Notes: generated by a model from the letters alone, not told the origin. A stretch of DNA of 64,000 bases from Vibrio thalassae (GCF_900089835.1 NZ_OANU01000053.1:61034-125033); one strand, 5' to 3'. Shown: positions 9,226 through 18,138, counted from the first letter of the stretch. Made by a program: numbers and translations.

Positions 9226-10407
9226 TTAGTGGTGGCCTTCAGCAAAGTCTGACGAGTGCTTCTGTAGATACTTAAGAACAAGTGCTTCTGTATCTGTGTC
9301 GAAGTTCACGAATGCGATCATACCGTCAAGCATGCCTACCCAGCCGTTCGCACTAAAGTGCGCTACATCAGGTTGAGTGTGACAGGTTGAACAGTTAGTT
9401 TTGTACGCTTCACCAGCGGCGCTCCAAATCGGAGTGAAGTCAGACACCATAGAGCCTTCTTTCATCCAAACGTCTACTGCAACTTTCTCCCACGGAAGAC
9501 CCGTTAACACGTCTTCTTTTTTCTCACCAACGTGAACGTCACTGCTTTGCGATACTTCACGAGTTAGGATAGCGGTTGAGATATTCTTACCAAAGTCTTC
9601 TTGAATCACTCGGCCATAACCTTTCGCTTTGCGCCAGCCATCAATTTCAACTTTGATCATGTCGCCTTTAACTTCCAAAATTTTGACTTGGCTTGCCGGG
9701 CTTAGAAGACCAGCTTCTGTCGTTGCAGTTTCGTCGGTGTATAGAGGTAAATGACGAATTGATACAACGTTACCACCCTTCTCGTAGGAGGTGCTGTTTG
9801 CTACTTGTTCAAGGTCACCCACGATACCACTTGCTTGAGCCATGTCTTTTGGCAAGTTGTGAGCAATACCTTTGTGGCAGTCCACACAGCTTTGGTCACG
9901 CTCTGCTGCTGCCTTCATCTGAATACGAGCAGTTGGCGACATTTGGTCGAAATCCATTGAGTCGTAGTTGTGGCAGTTTTTACATTCTAAAGACTTATTT
10001 GCAGAGAAGCGGTCCCACTCGTGACGAGCAAGTTCGAAACGACGCGCTTCAAATTTCTCTGGTGTATCAAGGTCACCGAATACTTGTGCGAATACTTCTT
10101 TAGAAGCCTGCATTTTGCGGGCAATTTTGTCTGTCCAGTTGTGAGGAACGTGACAATCAGGACAAGTAGCACGTACACCAGAATGGTTTTTCCAGTGAAC
10201 AGTGTCCTGCAGTTCTACGTAAACATTGTCACGCATTGTGTGACAACTGATACAGAATTCTTCTGTGTTGGTAGCTTCAAGCGCGGTGTTAAAACCACCC
10301 CAGAAGATAACACCAGCGATAAAGCCACCAGCGGTCAATACACCCAAGCTGATATGAACAGCAGGACGACTAACGGTACGCCAAAGTTTGATTAAAAAAG
10401 ATTTCAT
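9226..10407 (-). CDS. torC: Pentaheme c-type cytochrome TorC
   Basis: Membrane-anchored quinol dehydrogenase of the NapC/NirT family that passes electrons from menaquinol to TorA. One N-terminal transmembrane anchor (about residues 18-38) precedes four heme sites CISCH (52-56), CPDCH (82-86), CKNCH (142-146) and CVDCH (174-178). A C-terminal extension carries a fifth, CSTCH (339-343). That fifth heme domain distinguishes TorC from tetraheme NapC and is thought to contact TorA. Full length at 393 residues. Second gene of torECA, between torE and torA. Confidence 0.96.
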   Translation of the reverse strand: MKSFLIKLWRTVSRPAVHISLGVLTAGGFIAGVIFWGGFNTALEATNTEEFCISCHTMRDNVYVELQDTVHWKNHSGVRATCPDCHVPHNWTDKIARKMQASKEVFAQVFGDLDTPEKFEARRFELARHEWDRFSANKSLECKNCHNYDSMDFDQMSPTARIQMKAAAERDQSCVDCHKGIAHNLPKDMAQASGIVGDLEQVANSTSYEKGGNVVSIRHLPLYTDETATTEAGLLSPASQVKILEVKGDMIKVEIDGWRKAKGYGRVIQEDFGKNISTAILTREVSQSSDVHVGEKKEDVLTGLPWEKVAVDVWMKEGSMVSDFTPIWSAAGEAYKTNCSTCHTQPDVAHFSANGWVGMLDGMIAFVNFDTDTEALVLKYLQKHSSDFAEGHH

Positions 10408-10451
10408 GACTAACTCTCTTGAATATCGTGATTGAATAAAGGGCTAAGGAA

Positions 10452-10628
10452 TTAGCCGTGTACACCAGGGGGGCCAAACACGAACATTTGAAGCATCCAA
10501 ACGATAAATCCGTAACCACCAACAATGACCACACTCAAGAGAGGGAAGAATACGGCGCAGATAAAGAAAAATGATTTCCACTCCATACCATGCTTTTCAG
10601 CACTCTCAACTTTGTTAACATCACTCAT
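10452..10628 (-). CDS. torE: TorE/NapE family small membrane protein
   Basis: A 58-residue protein with one long hydrophobic helix (FFFICAVFFPLLSVV and onward), matching the TorE/NapE family found at the head of tor and nap operons. Its exact role in TMAO respiration is not settled. The frame opens 19 codons further upstream, but ATG 10628 (MSDVNKVESAEKHGMEWK) gives the family's usual N-terminus and has AGG nearby. It is first in the torECA operon, 44 bases before torC. Confidence 0.88.
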   Translation of the reverse strand: MSDVNKVESAEKHGMEWKSFFFICAVFFPLLSVVIVGGYGFIVWMLQMFVFGPPGVHG

Positions 10629-10661
10629 ACATTTGCCTATTTTGTATCGTGTACAGTTCAA

Positions 10662-10683
10662 GAGTCGCATCACTGTGCGACTC
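10662..10683 (-). repeat. Perfect hairpin in the torE leader
   Basis: GAGTCGCA and TGCGACTC form an 8-base-pair stem with a 6-base loop, 34 bases upstream of the torE ATG. No T run follows on the minus strand, so it is not a simple terminator. It may shape the torECA mRNA leader or be a protein-binding palindrome. Confidence 0.5.
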
Positions 10684-10730
10684 AATTATTTAATATCTCT
10701 ATTGGAAAATGCTAAACCATACTAAGCGTG

Positions 10731-10789
10731 TGGTTCAATCAAATCCGGCCATTCATACCTTATTAATCAACCGTTTTTTGAGTTCATCC
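10731..10789. promoter_or_regulatory. Candidate TorR-box cluster upstream of torECA
   Basis: Three decamers on the plus strand resemble the E. coli TorR box CTGTTCATAT: TGGTTCAATC (10731-10740), CCATTCATAC (10749-10758) and GAGTTCATCC (10780-10789). The last two are 31 bases apart, close to three helix turns. They lie upstream of the likely torE promoter. Individual matches are modest (about 6-7 of 10), so the call rests on clustering and context. Confidence 0.35.
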
Positions 10790-11055
10790 AGAGTTGTATT
10801 TAATTAAAGATTGATGTGTAAATTTGTTAATATTTATGAAAACATAATACAGTTATAAGTATGTAAAAGACATTACAACATTGCAACCTAAAGCCTCCTA
10901 GGTTGGTTCTGAAATTTGGTTTTTTACGGTAATTTTCTCACGTCACAGCAGCTCTTTGTTAAAAATATGTAGCAAAAAACAAGTCAAAAAGAAGTGGTTG
11001 GCGGTGCGAGTTTCTGTAAAACTTAGACTCTCGCAGTTAAAAATTTGAGGCTATT

Positions 11056-11828
11056 GTGCAGCAAGTTGTCGATATAAATTGGTGGCAAATTCTCGTGTTC
11101 TCGTTAACGTTGCTTGTCCCCTTTGTCATCAATTCTTACTACAAGCTCAACATAGGTCGTGATGCCTTAATCGGTTTAGTAAGAATGACCCTTCAATTGG
11201 CGCTGGTCGGCGTCTATCTGGAATATTTGTTCTATTTAAACAGCTTAGCAATCAACGTCATCTGGCTTTTTGTGATGATAGTTGTTGGTTCCAATGCGAT
11301 TGTCTCAAAAGCAAAACTACCGCGATATCCGTTGATAACGTTTATCAGCATGGCATTAGTGTTAGGTCTTTTTCCTATCATTGCCTTATTGAGCCTTGCC
11401 ATCATTCAACCCGAGCCGGCTTACAGCGCACAGTATGTTACCGCCTAGCGGGAATGCTGTTGGGAAACAGCTTGAGTGGCAACATTGTTGCACTGCAAAA
11501 CTTTTTGGGCTCATTAGAGAGCCGCTGGAGCGAATACGAAGCGTCTCTCGCTTTGGGAGCTGCCATTCCTTTAGCGACTCTTCCGTTCGTTCGTGTCGCG
11601 TTGCAGAGGTCATTAGCACCTATTCTGGCGACAATGGCAACTACTGGCTTAGTTTCATTGCCCGGCATGATGACTGGTCAAATTTTGGGCGGAGCCACTC
11701 CTGTGATAGCCATCAAGTATCAATTGGTCATAATGATAGCCATCTTCGTAATGATGACGATATCAATCACGATTAGTCTCAACTTGGTAGTACGCCAAAG
11801 TTTCAACGCATCAGGAAAGCCTAAATGA
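11056..11828 (+). pseudogene. FetB/YbbM-like (UPF0014) ABC permease gene with a frameshift
   Basis: Two overlapping frames together make one FetB-like integral membrane protein. The first frame runs from GTG 11056 and ends at a TAG at 11446-11448 after QYVTA. The second frame resumes at once with RLAGMLLGN and continues to LPGMMTGQILGG and the stop at 11828. The join corresponds to the conserved region before the GMLLGN motif, and losing one C from a GCCC run would explain it exactly. The family is linked to iron homeostasis/export in E. coli (FetAB). No FetA ATPase gene is adjacent. This is either a true one-base deletion or a sequencing error. Confidence 0.8.
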
Positions 11829-11888
11829 AGTCTCATTGATCCCCAATAAAGCAATGACAGCCTCTGTTACACACTAAATTTAAACGGA

Positions 11889-11913
11889 GTTATCCACAAC
11901 ATGTGTGGATAAC
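11889..11913. other. Inverted pair of consensus DnaA boxes
   Basis: TTATCCACA at 11890-11898 and its reverse complement TGTGGATAA at 11904-11912 are separated by 5 bases. Both are perfect R1-type 9-mers, and with flanking bases they form a 10-base-pair palindrome. This could bind DnaA as a facing pair or form a transcript hairpin; no T run follows. No other origin features are visible. Confidence 0.55.
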
Positions 11914-12100
11914 CAATCTATTGAGTTTAGTGTTACTACTCCTTTTACTACTACATATGGTGTGCGGATCACAGCAGATCCTGTCTTTTCATCGTAATGT
12001 CACAAGCGATGGTTAATTTGTGTGCAAACCACAGATTCCAAGGTCTAGAACATGTACATGAAATCAAGCATATGCCGTATCAATGGAAGAGAGACATTCC

Positions 12101-12244
12101 ATGCTTAGCACACCAGATTATGACCAATACAAAGACGACTCAAAAAACTGGCTCATCCACATACCAGAAGAGCTTGATGACACCATTTATGACCTCCCAC
12201 ACCCAATACTGGTCATTGAAACACAGAGTGTAAGAGAGCGATAA
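12101..12244 (+). CDS. Small hypothetical protein (47 aa)
   Basis: ATG at 12101 follows the purine-rich GGAAGAGAGA. The product (MLSTPDYDQYKDDSKNWLIH onward, ending VIETQSVRER) is acidic and has a protein-like composition, with PEELDDTIYDLPHP in the middle. I do not recognise the family and see no signal or membrane segment. A 78-residue ORF in another frame across the same bases looks less like a real protein. It stands alone between the broken fetB gene and focA. Confidence 0.5.
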   Translation: MLSTPDYDQYKDDSKNWLIHIPEELDDTIYDLPHPILVIETQSVRER

Positions 12245-12269
12245 CCTCAAGCCAGCAAGGCTTGTACAT

Positions 12270-12296
12270 AAAAAAGCACCTTTCGGCGCTTTTTTT
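12270..12296 (-). terminator. Terminator of focA
   Basis: On the minus strand GCGCC-GAAA-GGTGC folds with one G-U pair and a GAAA tetraloop, followed by T6. In the plus direction the stem carries an A-C mismatch, so it mainly serves focA. Confidence 0.78.
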
Positions 12297-12310
12297 CCAC
12301 ATCTACTGTA

Positions 12311-13153
12311 TTAATCTCTTAGGTAGATAAGCCAGTAGAGCATACCAACGAATACACCACCACCAATGATATTCCCCAGTGTCACCGGAATCAGATTGTT
12401 AACCACGAATGTGACGAGGTTAAGATCTGCGAAATCAGCGGGGTTAGCACCGACCATCTGCCAAAATTCTGGCGATGCGAAGTTCTTGATACCAACAGCC
12501 ATTGGCACTTGGAACAAGTTAGCAATACAGTGCTCGAAGCCTGCGGATACGAACATTGCAACTGGCAATACCATGACGATAATTTTGTCAGTCAGAGTAC
12601 GACCACTGAATGTCATCCAGACCGCCACGCAAACCAAAACGTTGCACATAATACCTAGTGCCACTGCTTGCCAAAAGCCGTGATGTAATTTGTGCTGAGC
12701 GATGTGCATCGTGTTCAGACCAACTTGGCCTTCATCGAACATATATTGCTTAGCCGTCAGCATGATACCGACCAAAAGCAGCGCACCCAACATATTGCCA
12801 AAATAAACGACAAACCAGTTTTTGAAGAGCGAACGCCAAGTTATCTTGCCGCTAGCACGTGCAACCAAGGTTAAAACCGAGCTGGTGAACAGTTCTCCAC
12901 CGGTAATAATAACCAGCACTAAGCCCAAGCTAAACGCCAAGCCACCGAGAAAACGAGTGATACCCCAAGGTAGATCGCCGGCACCTGTAGTGATGGTTGT
13001 GTAAAATATAAATGCGATACCTATGTGCAAACCAGCGGTAATCGCCAAAAGAAAAGACTTCATCGGGTCTTTTGTCGCTTTGCCAACACCGGCCTCGGCC
13101 GCACGCTCTGCCATTTGTGGTGGCAATAAGGCATCAAACTGATTCATTTCCAT
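12311..13153 (-). CDS. focA: Formate channel FocA (formate/nitrite transporter family)
   Basis: A 280-residue inner-membrane channel that moves formate, and possibly other small monovalent anions, during mixed-acid fermentation. Six hydrophobic segments are visible, with the family signatures GGELFTSS near residue 85 and GFEHCIANLF near 205, where the conserved pore His lies. Two nearby ATGs (13153 and 13147) could start it; GAG lies just ahead of the first. pflB is not adjacent, unlike in E. coli, so it is a single-gene unit. FocA is preferred over NirC from sequence character but not proven. Confidence 0.85.
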   Translation of the reverse strand: MEMNQFDALLPPQMAERAAEAGVGKATKDPMKSFLLAITAGLHIGIAFIFYTTITTGAGDLPWGITRFLGGLAFSLGLVLVIITGGELFTSSVLTLVARASGKITWRSLFKNWFVVYFGNMLGALLLVGIMLTAKQYMFDEGQVGLNTMHIAQHKLHHGFWQAVALGIMCNVLVCVAVWMTFSGRTLTDKIIVMVLPVAMFVSAGFEHCIANLFQVPMAVGIKNFASPEFWQMVGANPADFADLNLVTFVVNNLIPVTLGNIIGGGVFVGMLYWLIYLRD

Positions 13154-13383
13154 TTTGCTCTATACATAATTGGTTAAATGTCAACTGGGCGCGGATAATC
13201 GCCCCAATCTATCGATAAAGCAAGATCTATTTATCACTTTAATTGAGTTTTTCTTGACAGATGGAAAACCAATCGCTGGTAACGTTTATGTGACAAGGAT
13301 CACTCGTCGATTTTCAAAAATAAGTGTTTATATTTCACTATTGAAAATGTTGAACTTGGATATCGGTCATGAAGATAACTGAT

Positions 13384-13409
13384 AAAAAAACGCCGCGTAA
13401 TGCGGCGTT
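13384..13409 (-). terminator. Terminator of the coiled-coil lipoprotein gene
   Basis: On the minus strand CGCCGC and GCGGCG form a GC-rich stem around a 5-base loop, followed by T7. Confidence 0.87.
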
Positions 13410-13442
13410 AGTTTGAAGGGCGTGAGACTTTAATACAAGCCG

Positions 13443-14627
13443 TTAAGATTTGTCCGATTTCTCTTGAAGTGCGGAAACCAATTTCTTCAAGGCTTCAATT
13501 TCTGTCTGATTCTGCTCTGCTCGATCTAGTGCTAACTGAGTATCGACCGAATCTCCTTCAGTATTTTGCTCTTGTAACAACGCTATTTGCTGCTTCAGTA
13601 GTTGATTTTCTTTCTGTAGCGTTTCAGAGCGATCCGCCTTTCGCAACTGTTCAACATCATGAGCAATACGTTCAGATTGCGCTGCAAGAGATTGATCTCG
13701 ATAATCATTACCCTTTGCCACGGAGGATATCTTGTGCAAACGTGATTCAGCCTCTAGCACCATAGGCTCAAATTGAGATTTATCGACATTAATCAACTTA
13801 TTTACCTCAACGACAACCGCTTCGAGACGTCGAAACTGAAAGTTGATCTGATCGACTTGATGCTCTATCTCGGTAAAACTTCGCGGTGACTTGGCAACAT
13901 ACTTCGCCAATTCAGCCGTCCCCTGCTCTACATAGCCAAAGCTCACCGGCGCTAGTGTATTGTATTTTAACCGACTTAGATCAGCCAATCGCTGCTCCAA
14001 TGGCTTGACGTACATGGCATCAATTACGCGAACTTCAAGTGCCACGGCGTTATTAATGAACGTCTCTTGATAGCTCTCAGCGTGCTCGGTTTCAGATACG
14101 ACTAAATACTCAAACAGGCGCTGATAATCGCGATTTAAGTTGTTCATCGCATGTCTGAAATACTTGCCAGCCTCTATTTTATTAAGGTAGGTCATTTGAC
14201 TCATTGCTGGCGCGAGCAAGACATCCGCTTGCTTTTTGAGACCTTGAATTGCCTTATAGTTATATTCCACAGAATTAATGCGATCTCGGAAACCGACCGC
14301 ATACGTCTCACTAGAAAAGACGGAATGCTTCGCATCAACTTGCGTCGGGTCCTTACGTATTTCTATGAATAGATCATGCGCACTTTTCCAAGATGACATC
14401 ATATCGCGGTAGTTTTCTGGCGCGTAAATTCGAAGCGCATCCGCGCCTTCCAATTTCTTCGACCACTCGGCATAGGTGTCTGAAATCTCACTAAATACCC
14501 TACTTCTTGTTTGACGAACCTCTTCCGGCGTCAAGTTGGCATGGGATTCATTAGCCGTTGGGGTACTCGCGCACGATGCAACGCCCAAAACACACATTAA
14601 TACAACAGCCAAATTGCGTGTAGACAT
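13443..14627 (-). CDS. Predicted lipoprotein with coiled-coil regions, unknown function
   Basis: A 394-residue protein with an N-terminal lipoprotein signal: basic start, hydrophobic core and a Cys in GVASC at residue 19. The mature part is almost entirely helical. Its C-terminal part (about residues 290-390) is rich in heptads, with LQKENQLLKQQIALLQEQ and IEALKKLVSALQEK. I do not recognise a named domain. AGGAGAG precedes the ATG. No neighbour shares its strand closely, so it is probably monocistronic. Such proteins often act as periplasmic scaffolds, but that is only a guess. Confidence 0.75.
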   Translation of the reverse strand: MSTRNLAVVLMCVLGVASCASTPTANESHANLTPEEVRQTRSRVFSEISDTYAEWSKKLEGADALRIYAPENYRDMMSSWKSAHDLFIEIRKDPTQVDAKHSVFSSETYAVGFRDRINSVEYNYKAIQGLKKQADVLLAPAMSQMTYLNKIEAGKYFRHAMNNLNRDYQRLFEYLVVSETEHAESYQETFINNAVALEVRVIDAMYVKPLEQRLADLSRLKYNTLAPVSFGYVEQGTAELAKYVAKSPRSFTEIEHQVDQINFQFRRLEAVVVEVNKLINVDKSQFEPMVLEAESRLHKISSVAKGNDYRDQSLAAQSERIAHDVEQLRKADRSETLQKENQLLKQQIALLQEQNTEGDSVDTQLALDRAEQNQTEIEALKKLVSALQEKSDKS

Positions 14628-14896
14628 CTACTCTCCTAATAACTTGGTTTCATCATATGGACCAAGAAAAATCGTCCTATCGAATCGACAGGCCATAACC
14701 TACGAACTATATTCAAATTACTCACTAAAATACATCACATAGAGCCCTAAGTGATTATATTTCATCCACTTAATAACAAAAATTTACCGTTTTCCTTTAG
14801 AAGGCGGCGCAAGCTAACACTTTATTAACTGCGTGATTGTCAACTCATTCAATCCCCACTATGTTGAGTGGAGAATCTCAACCAAGAGGCAAATCT

Positions 14897-15130
14897 ATGA
14901 AATTCACTCCAGCGCATCTTTCTGAAATGAACCTGTTATTGCAATTTGACTTAAGCAGCGCAGCAACAGGCATCAAGGTCCATCAAGATGCAAGCAAAGA
15001 GATGCAAGAAGCAGTCCAACGATTATTCGATAAAGGACTCTGTACCCTACCTGACGGTGGCTACCTTACGGACGAGGGAATTGAAGTGGCGGAGCACGCA
15101 GACAAAGTTCTTCGTGTCTTAACGTCTTAG
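14897..15130 (+). CDS. TIGR02647 family small protein
   Basis: The 77-residue product, starting MKFTPAHLSEMNLLLQFDLS, matches the small TIGR02647 family, often labelled DNA-binding without proof. It contains the characteristic segments LFDKGLCTLPDGGYLTDEG and ends HADKVLRVL. The frame opens 20 codons earlier, but ATG 14897 has AGAGG at the right spacing and gives the family's normal N-terminus. It stands alone, convergent with the PACE transporter gene. Confidence 0.75.
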   Translation: MKFTPAHLSEMNLLLQFDLSSAATGIKVHQDASKEMQEAVQRLFDKGLCTLPDGGYLTDEGIEVAEHADKVLRVLTS

Positions 15131-15191
15131 CACTAACGTGAAATGTCTCTAGCAGCGGCATATCATTGCCGCTGCAATTAACTCCTACCTC

Positions 15192-15608
15192 TTAGGCTAA
15201 AAAAAGACGACGATAGGGCTGCCATCTGTCATACACCCAATTAAATCCAGTCGTATAAAAGAAAAAGAACACCAGAAAACCAGCTTCAATAATCAAAGCA
15301 GTCAGTAATGAAACCTGTAAGAACCAAGCGATGGCCGGTATGGTCATGACGATCAATCCTGCTTCAAATCCTATTGCATGACCGATACGCACAAGCAAGG
15401 AACGTTTACTCCTCTCACCTGGAATATATTTATCAAACAATACATTATAGAAATAGTTCCATACCACGGTGAACAAACTCATGCCAACACCTACAATCAT
15501 TAGTTGCATTGATTTACTACCTGTAGCTATAGATGCAATAGGAATTATGATAGCTAATGCTAACGCCTCAAATAGAATAGCATGAAATATTCTTTCTTTA
15601 TTATTCAT
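15192..15608 (-). CDS. PACE family (AceI-like) multidrug/biocide efflux transporter
   Basis: A 138-residue inner-membrane protein with four transmembrane helices in two tandem bacterial transmembrane pair domains. The N-terminal MNNKERIFHAILFEALAL places a glutamate at residue 14, where AceI has its essential Glu15. The second repeat begins RIGHAIGFEAGL. PACE pumps export chlorhexidine and short-chain diamines by proton antiport. I start at ATG 15608, which has GGGG upstream; a further in-frame ATG lies at 15653. A LysR-type regulator gene diverges from it, the typical arrangement for this family, so local regulation is likely. Confidence 0.88.
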   Translation of the reverse strand: MNNKERIFHAILFEALALAIIIPIASIATGSKSMQLMIVGVGMSLFTVVWNYFYNVLFDKYIPGERSKRSLLVRIGHAIGFEAGLIVMTIPAIAWFLQVSLLTALIIEAGFLVFFFFYTTGFNWVYDRWQPYRRLFLA

Positions 15609-15705
15609 TAAGTTACCCCGTAGATTTGAAACATCGTTTACCAATAAAGCCATTATCCGTTATGCTTTAACAAGACGAAAACGAGATAACATCAGGAAAC
15701 CTGAT

Positions 15706-16590
15706 ATGTTTAGCATCGAACAGTTAGAAGCATTTATTACCACGGTTGAAACCGGTTCTTTTTCCGCTGCAGCACGCAAGCTTGGCAAGGTTCAATCTGC
15801 TGTTAGTCAAAACATCATGAATCTCGAGATCGATTGTGGTGTTGATGTCTTTGATCGAAGTGGTCGTTATCCAATTCTTACCGAAGCTGGTAATAAACTA
15901 CTTCCCTATGCTCGCGCAGCAATTACCCAACATCAGCGTCTTGCGGATTTAGTCGACACATTGGGACATGATGAGATACAACCTATCGTTTTAGCGGTAG
16001 ATGAAGGTATTCCACTAGAAAGAATCACTCCAATACTCAAAACACTTTCGGAAGAGTTTCCGTCTCTGCAATTGGAATGTTTACTTGCCTCCAGTATCGA
16101 TATTATCGAAATGGTTCAATCAGGTAGAGCAACTTCAGGCTTAGTCTATGGCGAACACGTTATCCCCTTCTCATTAGACTTTGAACATGTTGGGGATTTC
16201 GAGTTCGACATTTTTGTATCTTCAGAGCACCCGCTCGCTAAAACTGTTACTCCCCATCTTGAAATGTTGAGTTTGCACCGACAGCTTGTCGTCAGCTCGA
16301 GAAGTTCTCAAAAGAGTAGCTTTCATCAAGTGCTTAGCCCCGATGTTTGGTACTCCGATAGCTACGCTATGATTATGGAATGGTGTCTCGCAGGATTTGG
16401 GTGGACCTATGCCCCTTCCTATATGGCAAAAGAAGCGCTTGCTCAAGGTAAGTTAGTGCAGGTTCCGATAGAATTTGAAAAGATATCCGCAATCACCAAC
16501 ATTGATTTAATCCAACACTCAAGTAAGAGTAAAGATGCCGGTCATAAGCGACTGCGAGAATTACTTCGACACCGTTTCGAGGATGTATAA
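15706..16590 (+). CDS. LysR-type transcriptional regulator
   Basis: The 294-residue protein has a winged helix-turn-helix at residues 1-60 (FSIEQLEAFITTVETGSFSA) and a LysR substrate-binding domain from about residue 90 onward. It is divergent from the PACE transporter gene with about 100 bases between the start codons, so it probably controls that gene and itself. The inducer is unknown. The oxidoreductase gene begins 1 base after its stop and is likely cotranscribed. Confidence 0.88.
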   Translation: MFSIEQLEAFITTVETGSFSAAARKLGKVQSAVSQNIMNLEIDCGVDVFDRSGRYPILTEAGNKLLPYARAAITQHQRLADLVDTLGHDEIQPIVLAVDEGIPLERITPILKTLSEEFPSLQLECLLASSIDIIEMVQSGRATSGLVYGEHVIPFSLDFEHVGDFEFDIFVSSEHPLAKTVTPHLEMLSLHRQLVVSSRSSQKSSFHQVLSPDVWYSDSYAMIMEWCLAGFGWTYAPSYMAKEALAQGKLVQVPIEFEKISAITNIDLIQHSSKSKDAGHKRLRELLRHRFEDV

Positions 16591-16591
16591 C

Positions 16592-17434
16592 ATGACAGAA
16601 AAGCAATTACTCGTCGTAGGAGCTGGTTGGCTTGGCCTGCCACTAGCCCATGCTCTGCAAAGCCGAGGCTACAAGGTTATAGCAACAAGAACCAGCGTTG
16701 AAGGCGTGGCTGAAATCACCCAAGCAGGTATGGATAGTCTCTGTTTGGATTTGAATGCTGTCCGTTCAGAAGAAGAGGAGCTGGCACTTACAGATCAACT
16801 CATCAAGAAGCAGATAAAGGTGATTGTTGGCTGTTTTCCTCCTGGTTTTAGGCAAGGAGGCGGTGCGCTATACGCTTCTCAATGGGCCCTGCTTGTTCAA
16901 GTGGCAAAACGAATAGGTGTGGAAAAGATCATCATGATTAGCTCTAGCTCTGTTTATCCAGAGCGAGCTGAGATCATGACTGAGGATATGGCTAGGCTAC
17001 CGATAGCGAAAGGCAGAGAAGACTTTAGCGCTAAGTCTATTATTATGCTCACTGCAGAAGAACACGTTAGAAACTCGACCCTAAATTATGTCATCGTGCG
17101 CTGCAGTGGTTTGTTTGGTCCGAATCGTCATCCATCTCGATTTGCTTCGAAACTCAAGACTGTGAGTGATCAAGCATCCGCCAATATGCTGCACCTTGAC
17201 GACGCTGTTGGTTCGATTATTTTTTGTTTAGAATATGTGAATGCGAGCGTGGTTAACGCCACCACACCAGAGACCTGCGACAAAGTGACCTTTTATCGTG
17301 CAGCCTTGCGTTCGGTAGGTTTAGATACCTCGTTGAATTTAGTGAACTCAGAGCCTGACAAAACTATCTCTAGTGAAAAACTACAAGGACTGGGTTATCA
17401 CTTCAAATACCATCATACGCTTGATGCACTATAG
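16592..17434 (+). CDS. NAD(P)-dependent epimerase/dehydratase-like protein (YeeZ type)
   Basis: A 280-residue Rossmann-fold protein of the extended/atypical short-chain dehydrogenase group. The nucleotide-binding motif is GAGWLGLPLA at residues 10-19, followed by a CFPPGF segment and SSSSVYP where SDRs have the active-site Ser. The usual YxxxK is not clear, as in YeeZ relatives. ATG 16592 follows the lysR stop by one base, with GAGGA inside the lysR end. Substrate unknown. Confidence 0.8.
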   Translation: MTEKQLLVVGAGWLGLPLAHALQSRGYKVIATRTSVEGVAEITQAGMDSLCLDLNAVRSEEEELALTDQLIKKQIKVIVGCFPPGFRQGGGALYASQWALLVQVAKRIGVEKIIMISSSSVYPERAEIMTEDMARLPIAKGREDFSAKSIIMLTAEEHVRNSTLNYVIVRCSGLFGPNRHPSRFASKLKTVSDQASANMLHLDDAVGSIIFCLEYVNASVVNATTPETCDKVTFYRAALRSVGLDTSLNLVNSEPDKTISSEKLQGLGYHFKYHHTLDAL

Positions 17435-17457
17435 ATTACTGGATAGCCCACTACTAC

Positions 17458-17484
17458 AAAAGGAAGCATTACGCTTCCTTTTTT
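17458..17484 (+). terminator. Terminator after the LysR-oxidoreductase pair, shared with tdk
   Basis: AAAAGGAAGC and GCTTCCTTTT flank a 5-base loop and are followed by T's on the plus strand. It sits between converging genes and probably works in both directions. Confidence 0.85.
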
Positions 17485-17500
17485 ACTTTCATGATGTGCC

Positions 17501-18079
17501 TTACTTGCCCAGCGCTTCTTTATAATGCTGACGGCAAACTGAGACATATTTATCATTGCCACCAATCGCTACTTGGTCACCTTCTGCGATAGCTTTACCG
17601 TCTTCATCGGTTCGGATAACCATATTAGCTTTACGACCACAGTGACAAATTGTTTTTAACTCGACCAATTTATCCGCCCACGCCAGTAGGTGTTTACTTC
17701 CTTCAAATAACTCACCCAAGAAGTCTGTTCTCAAACCGTAGCATAGGACTGGAATGTTCAGCTTATCAACCACTTCTGTCAGTTGATAAACCTGTTCCTT
17801 TGACAAGAACTGACATTCGTCAATAAGGATACAGTGTCGTTTAGTCTCGGCATTCAGCGTTGCGATTTCATCAAACAAATTGGAATCTGGCTGGAAAAGC
17901 TGAGCTTCAGACTGAAGTCCAATACGTGAGCTAACCTTACCAATGCCATAACGATCATCAAGTGCGGCAGTGAAGATAAGAGGGTTCATTCCTCGTTCTT
18001 GGTAATTGAAAGAAGACTGAAGAAGAGTTGTCGACTTACCCGCATTCATTGCTGAGTAATAGAAGTACATCTGAGCCAA
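17501..18079 (-). CDS. tdk: Thymidine kinase (type II)
   Basis: Phosphorylates thymidine to dTMP in the nucleotide salvage pathway. The 192-residue protein has the P-loop AMNAGKST at residues 10-17, the Walker-B-like DECQFL and a C-terminal zinc lasso with CHCGRKA and VCRQHY. It is full length and cytosolic. It lies 60 bases after the cysS stop, beyond the cysS terminator, so it probably has its own promoter. Confidence 0.95.
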   Translation of the reverse strand: MAQMYFYYSAMNAGKSTTLLQSSFNYQERGMNPLIFTAALDDRYGIGKVSSRIGLQSEAQLFQPDSNLFDEIATLNAETKRHCILIDECQFLSKEQVYQLTEVVDKLNIPVLCYGLRTDFLGELFEGSKHLLAWADKLVELKTICHCGRKANMVIRTDEDGKAIAEGDQVAIGGNDKYVSVCRQHYKEALGK

Positions 18080-18103
18080 AGTGTTACACCAAATTCAAAA
18101 CTT

Positions 18104-18130
18104 AAAAAGAAGCCCTTGCATGCAAGGGCT
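18104..18130 (-). terminator. Terminator of cysS
   Basis: The palindrome AGCCCTTGCA/TGCAAGGGCT is followed on the minus strand by TCTTTTT. It separates cysS from tdk. Confidence 0.85.
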
Positions 18131-18138
18131 ACGAGAAA

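Larger units (their letters stand above)
10629..11055. other. torE-fetB divergent intergenic region
   Basis: This 427-base AT-rich stretch has no ORF I can support. It holds the torE leader hairpin (10662-10683), the TorR-box-like decamers (10731-10789) and another inverted repeat, CAACCTA at 10884-10890 with TAGGTTG at 10899-10905. The GTG start of the fetB-like gene is preceded by GAGG at 11047-11050. Confidence 0.6.

Noticed and set aside
9693..10395. Plus-strand ORFs opposite torC
   Set aside because: They are antisense shadows of a clear multiheme cytochrome gene and have no ribosome binding sites or recognisable domains.
11997..12233. 78-residue plus-strand ORF overlapping the 47-aa ORF
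   Set aside because: Its composition is unlike a folded protein (rich in His, Gln, Thr, Met), and the competing frame has a better ribosome binding site and sequence.
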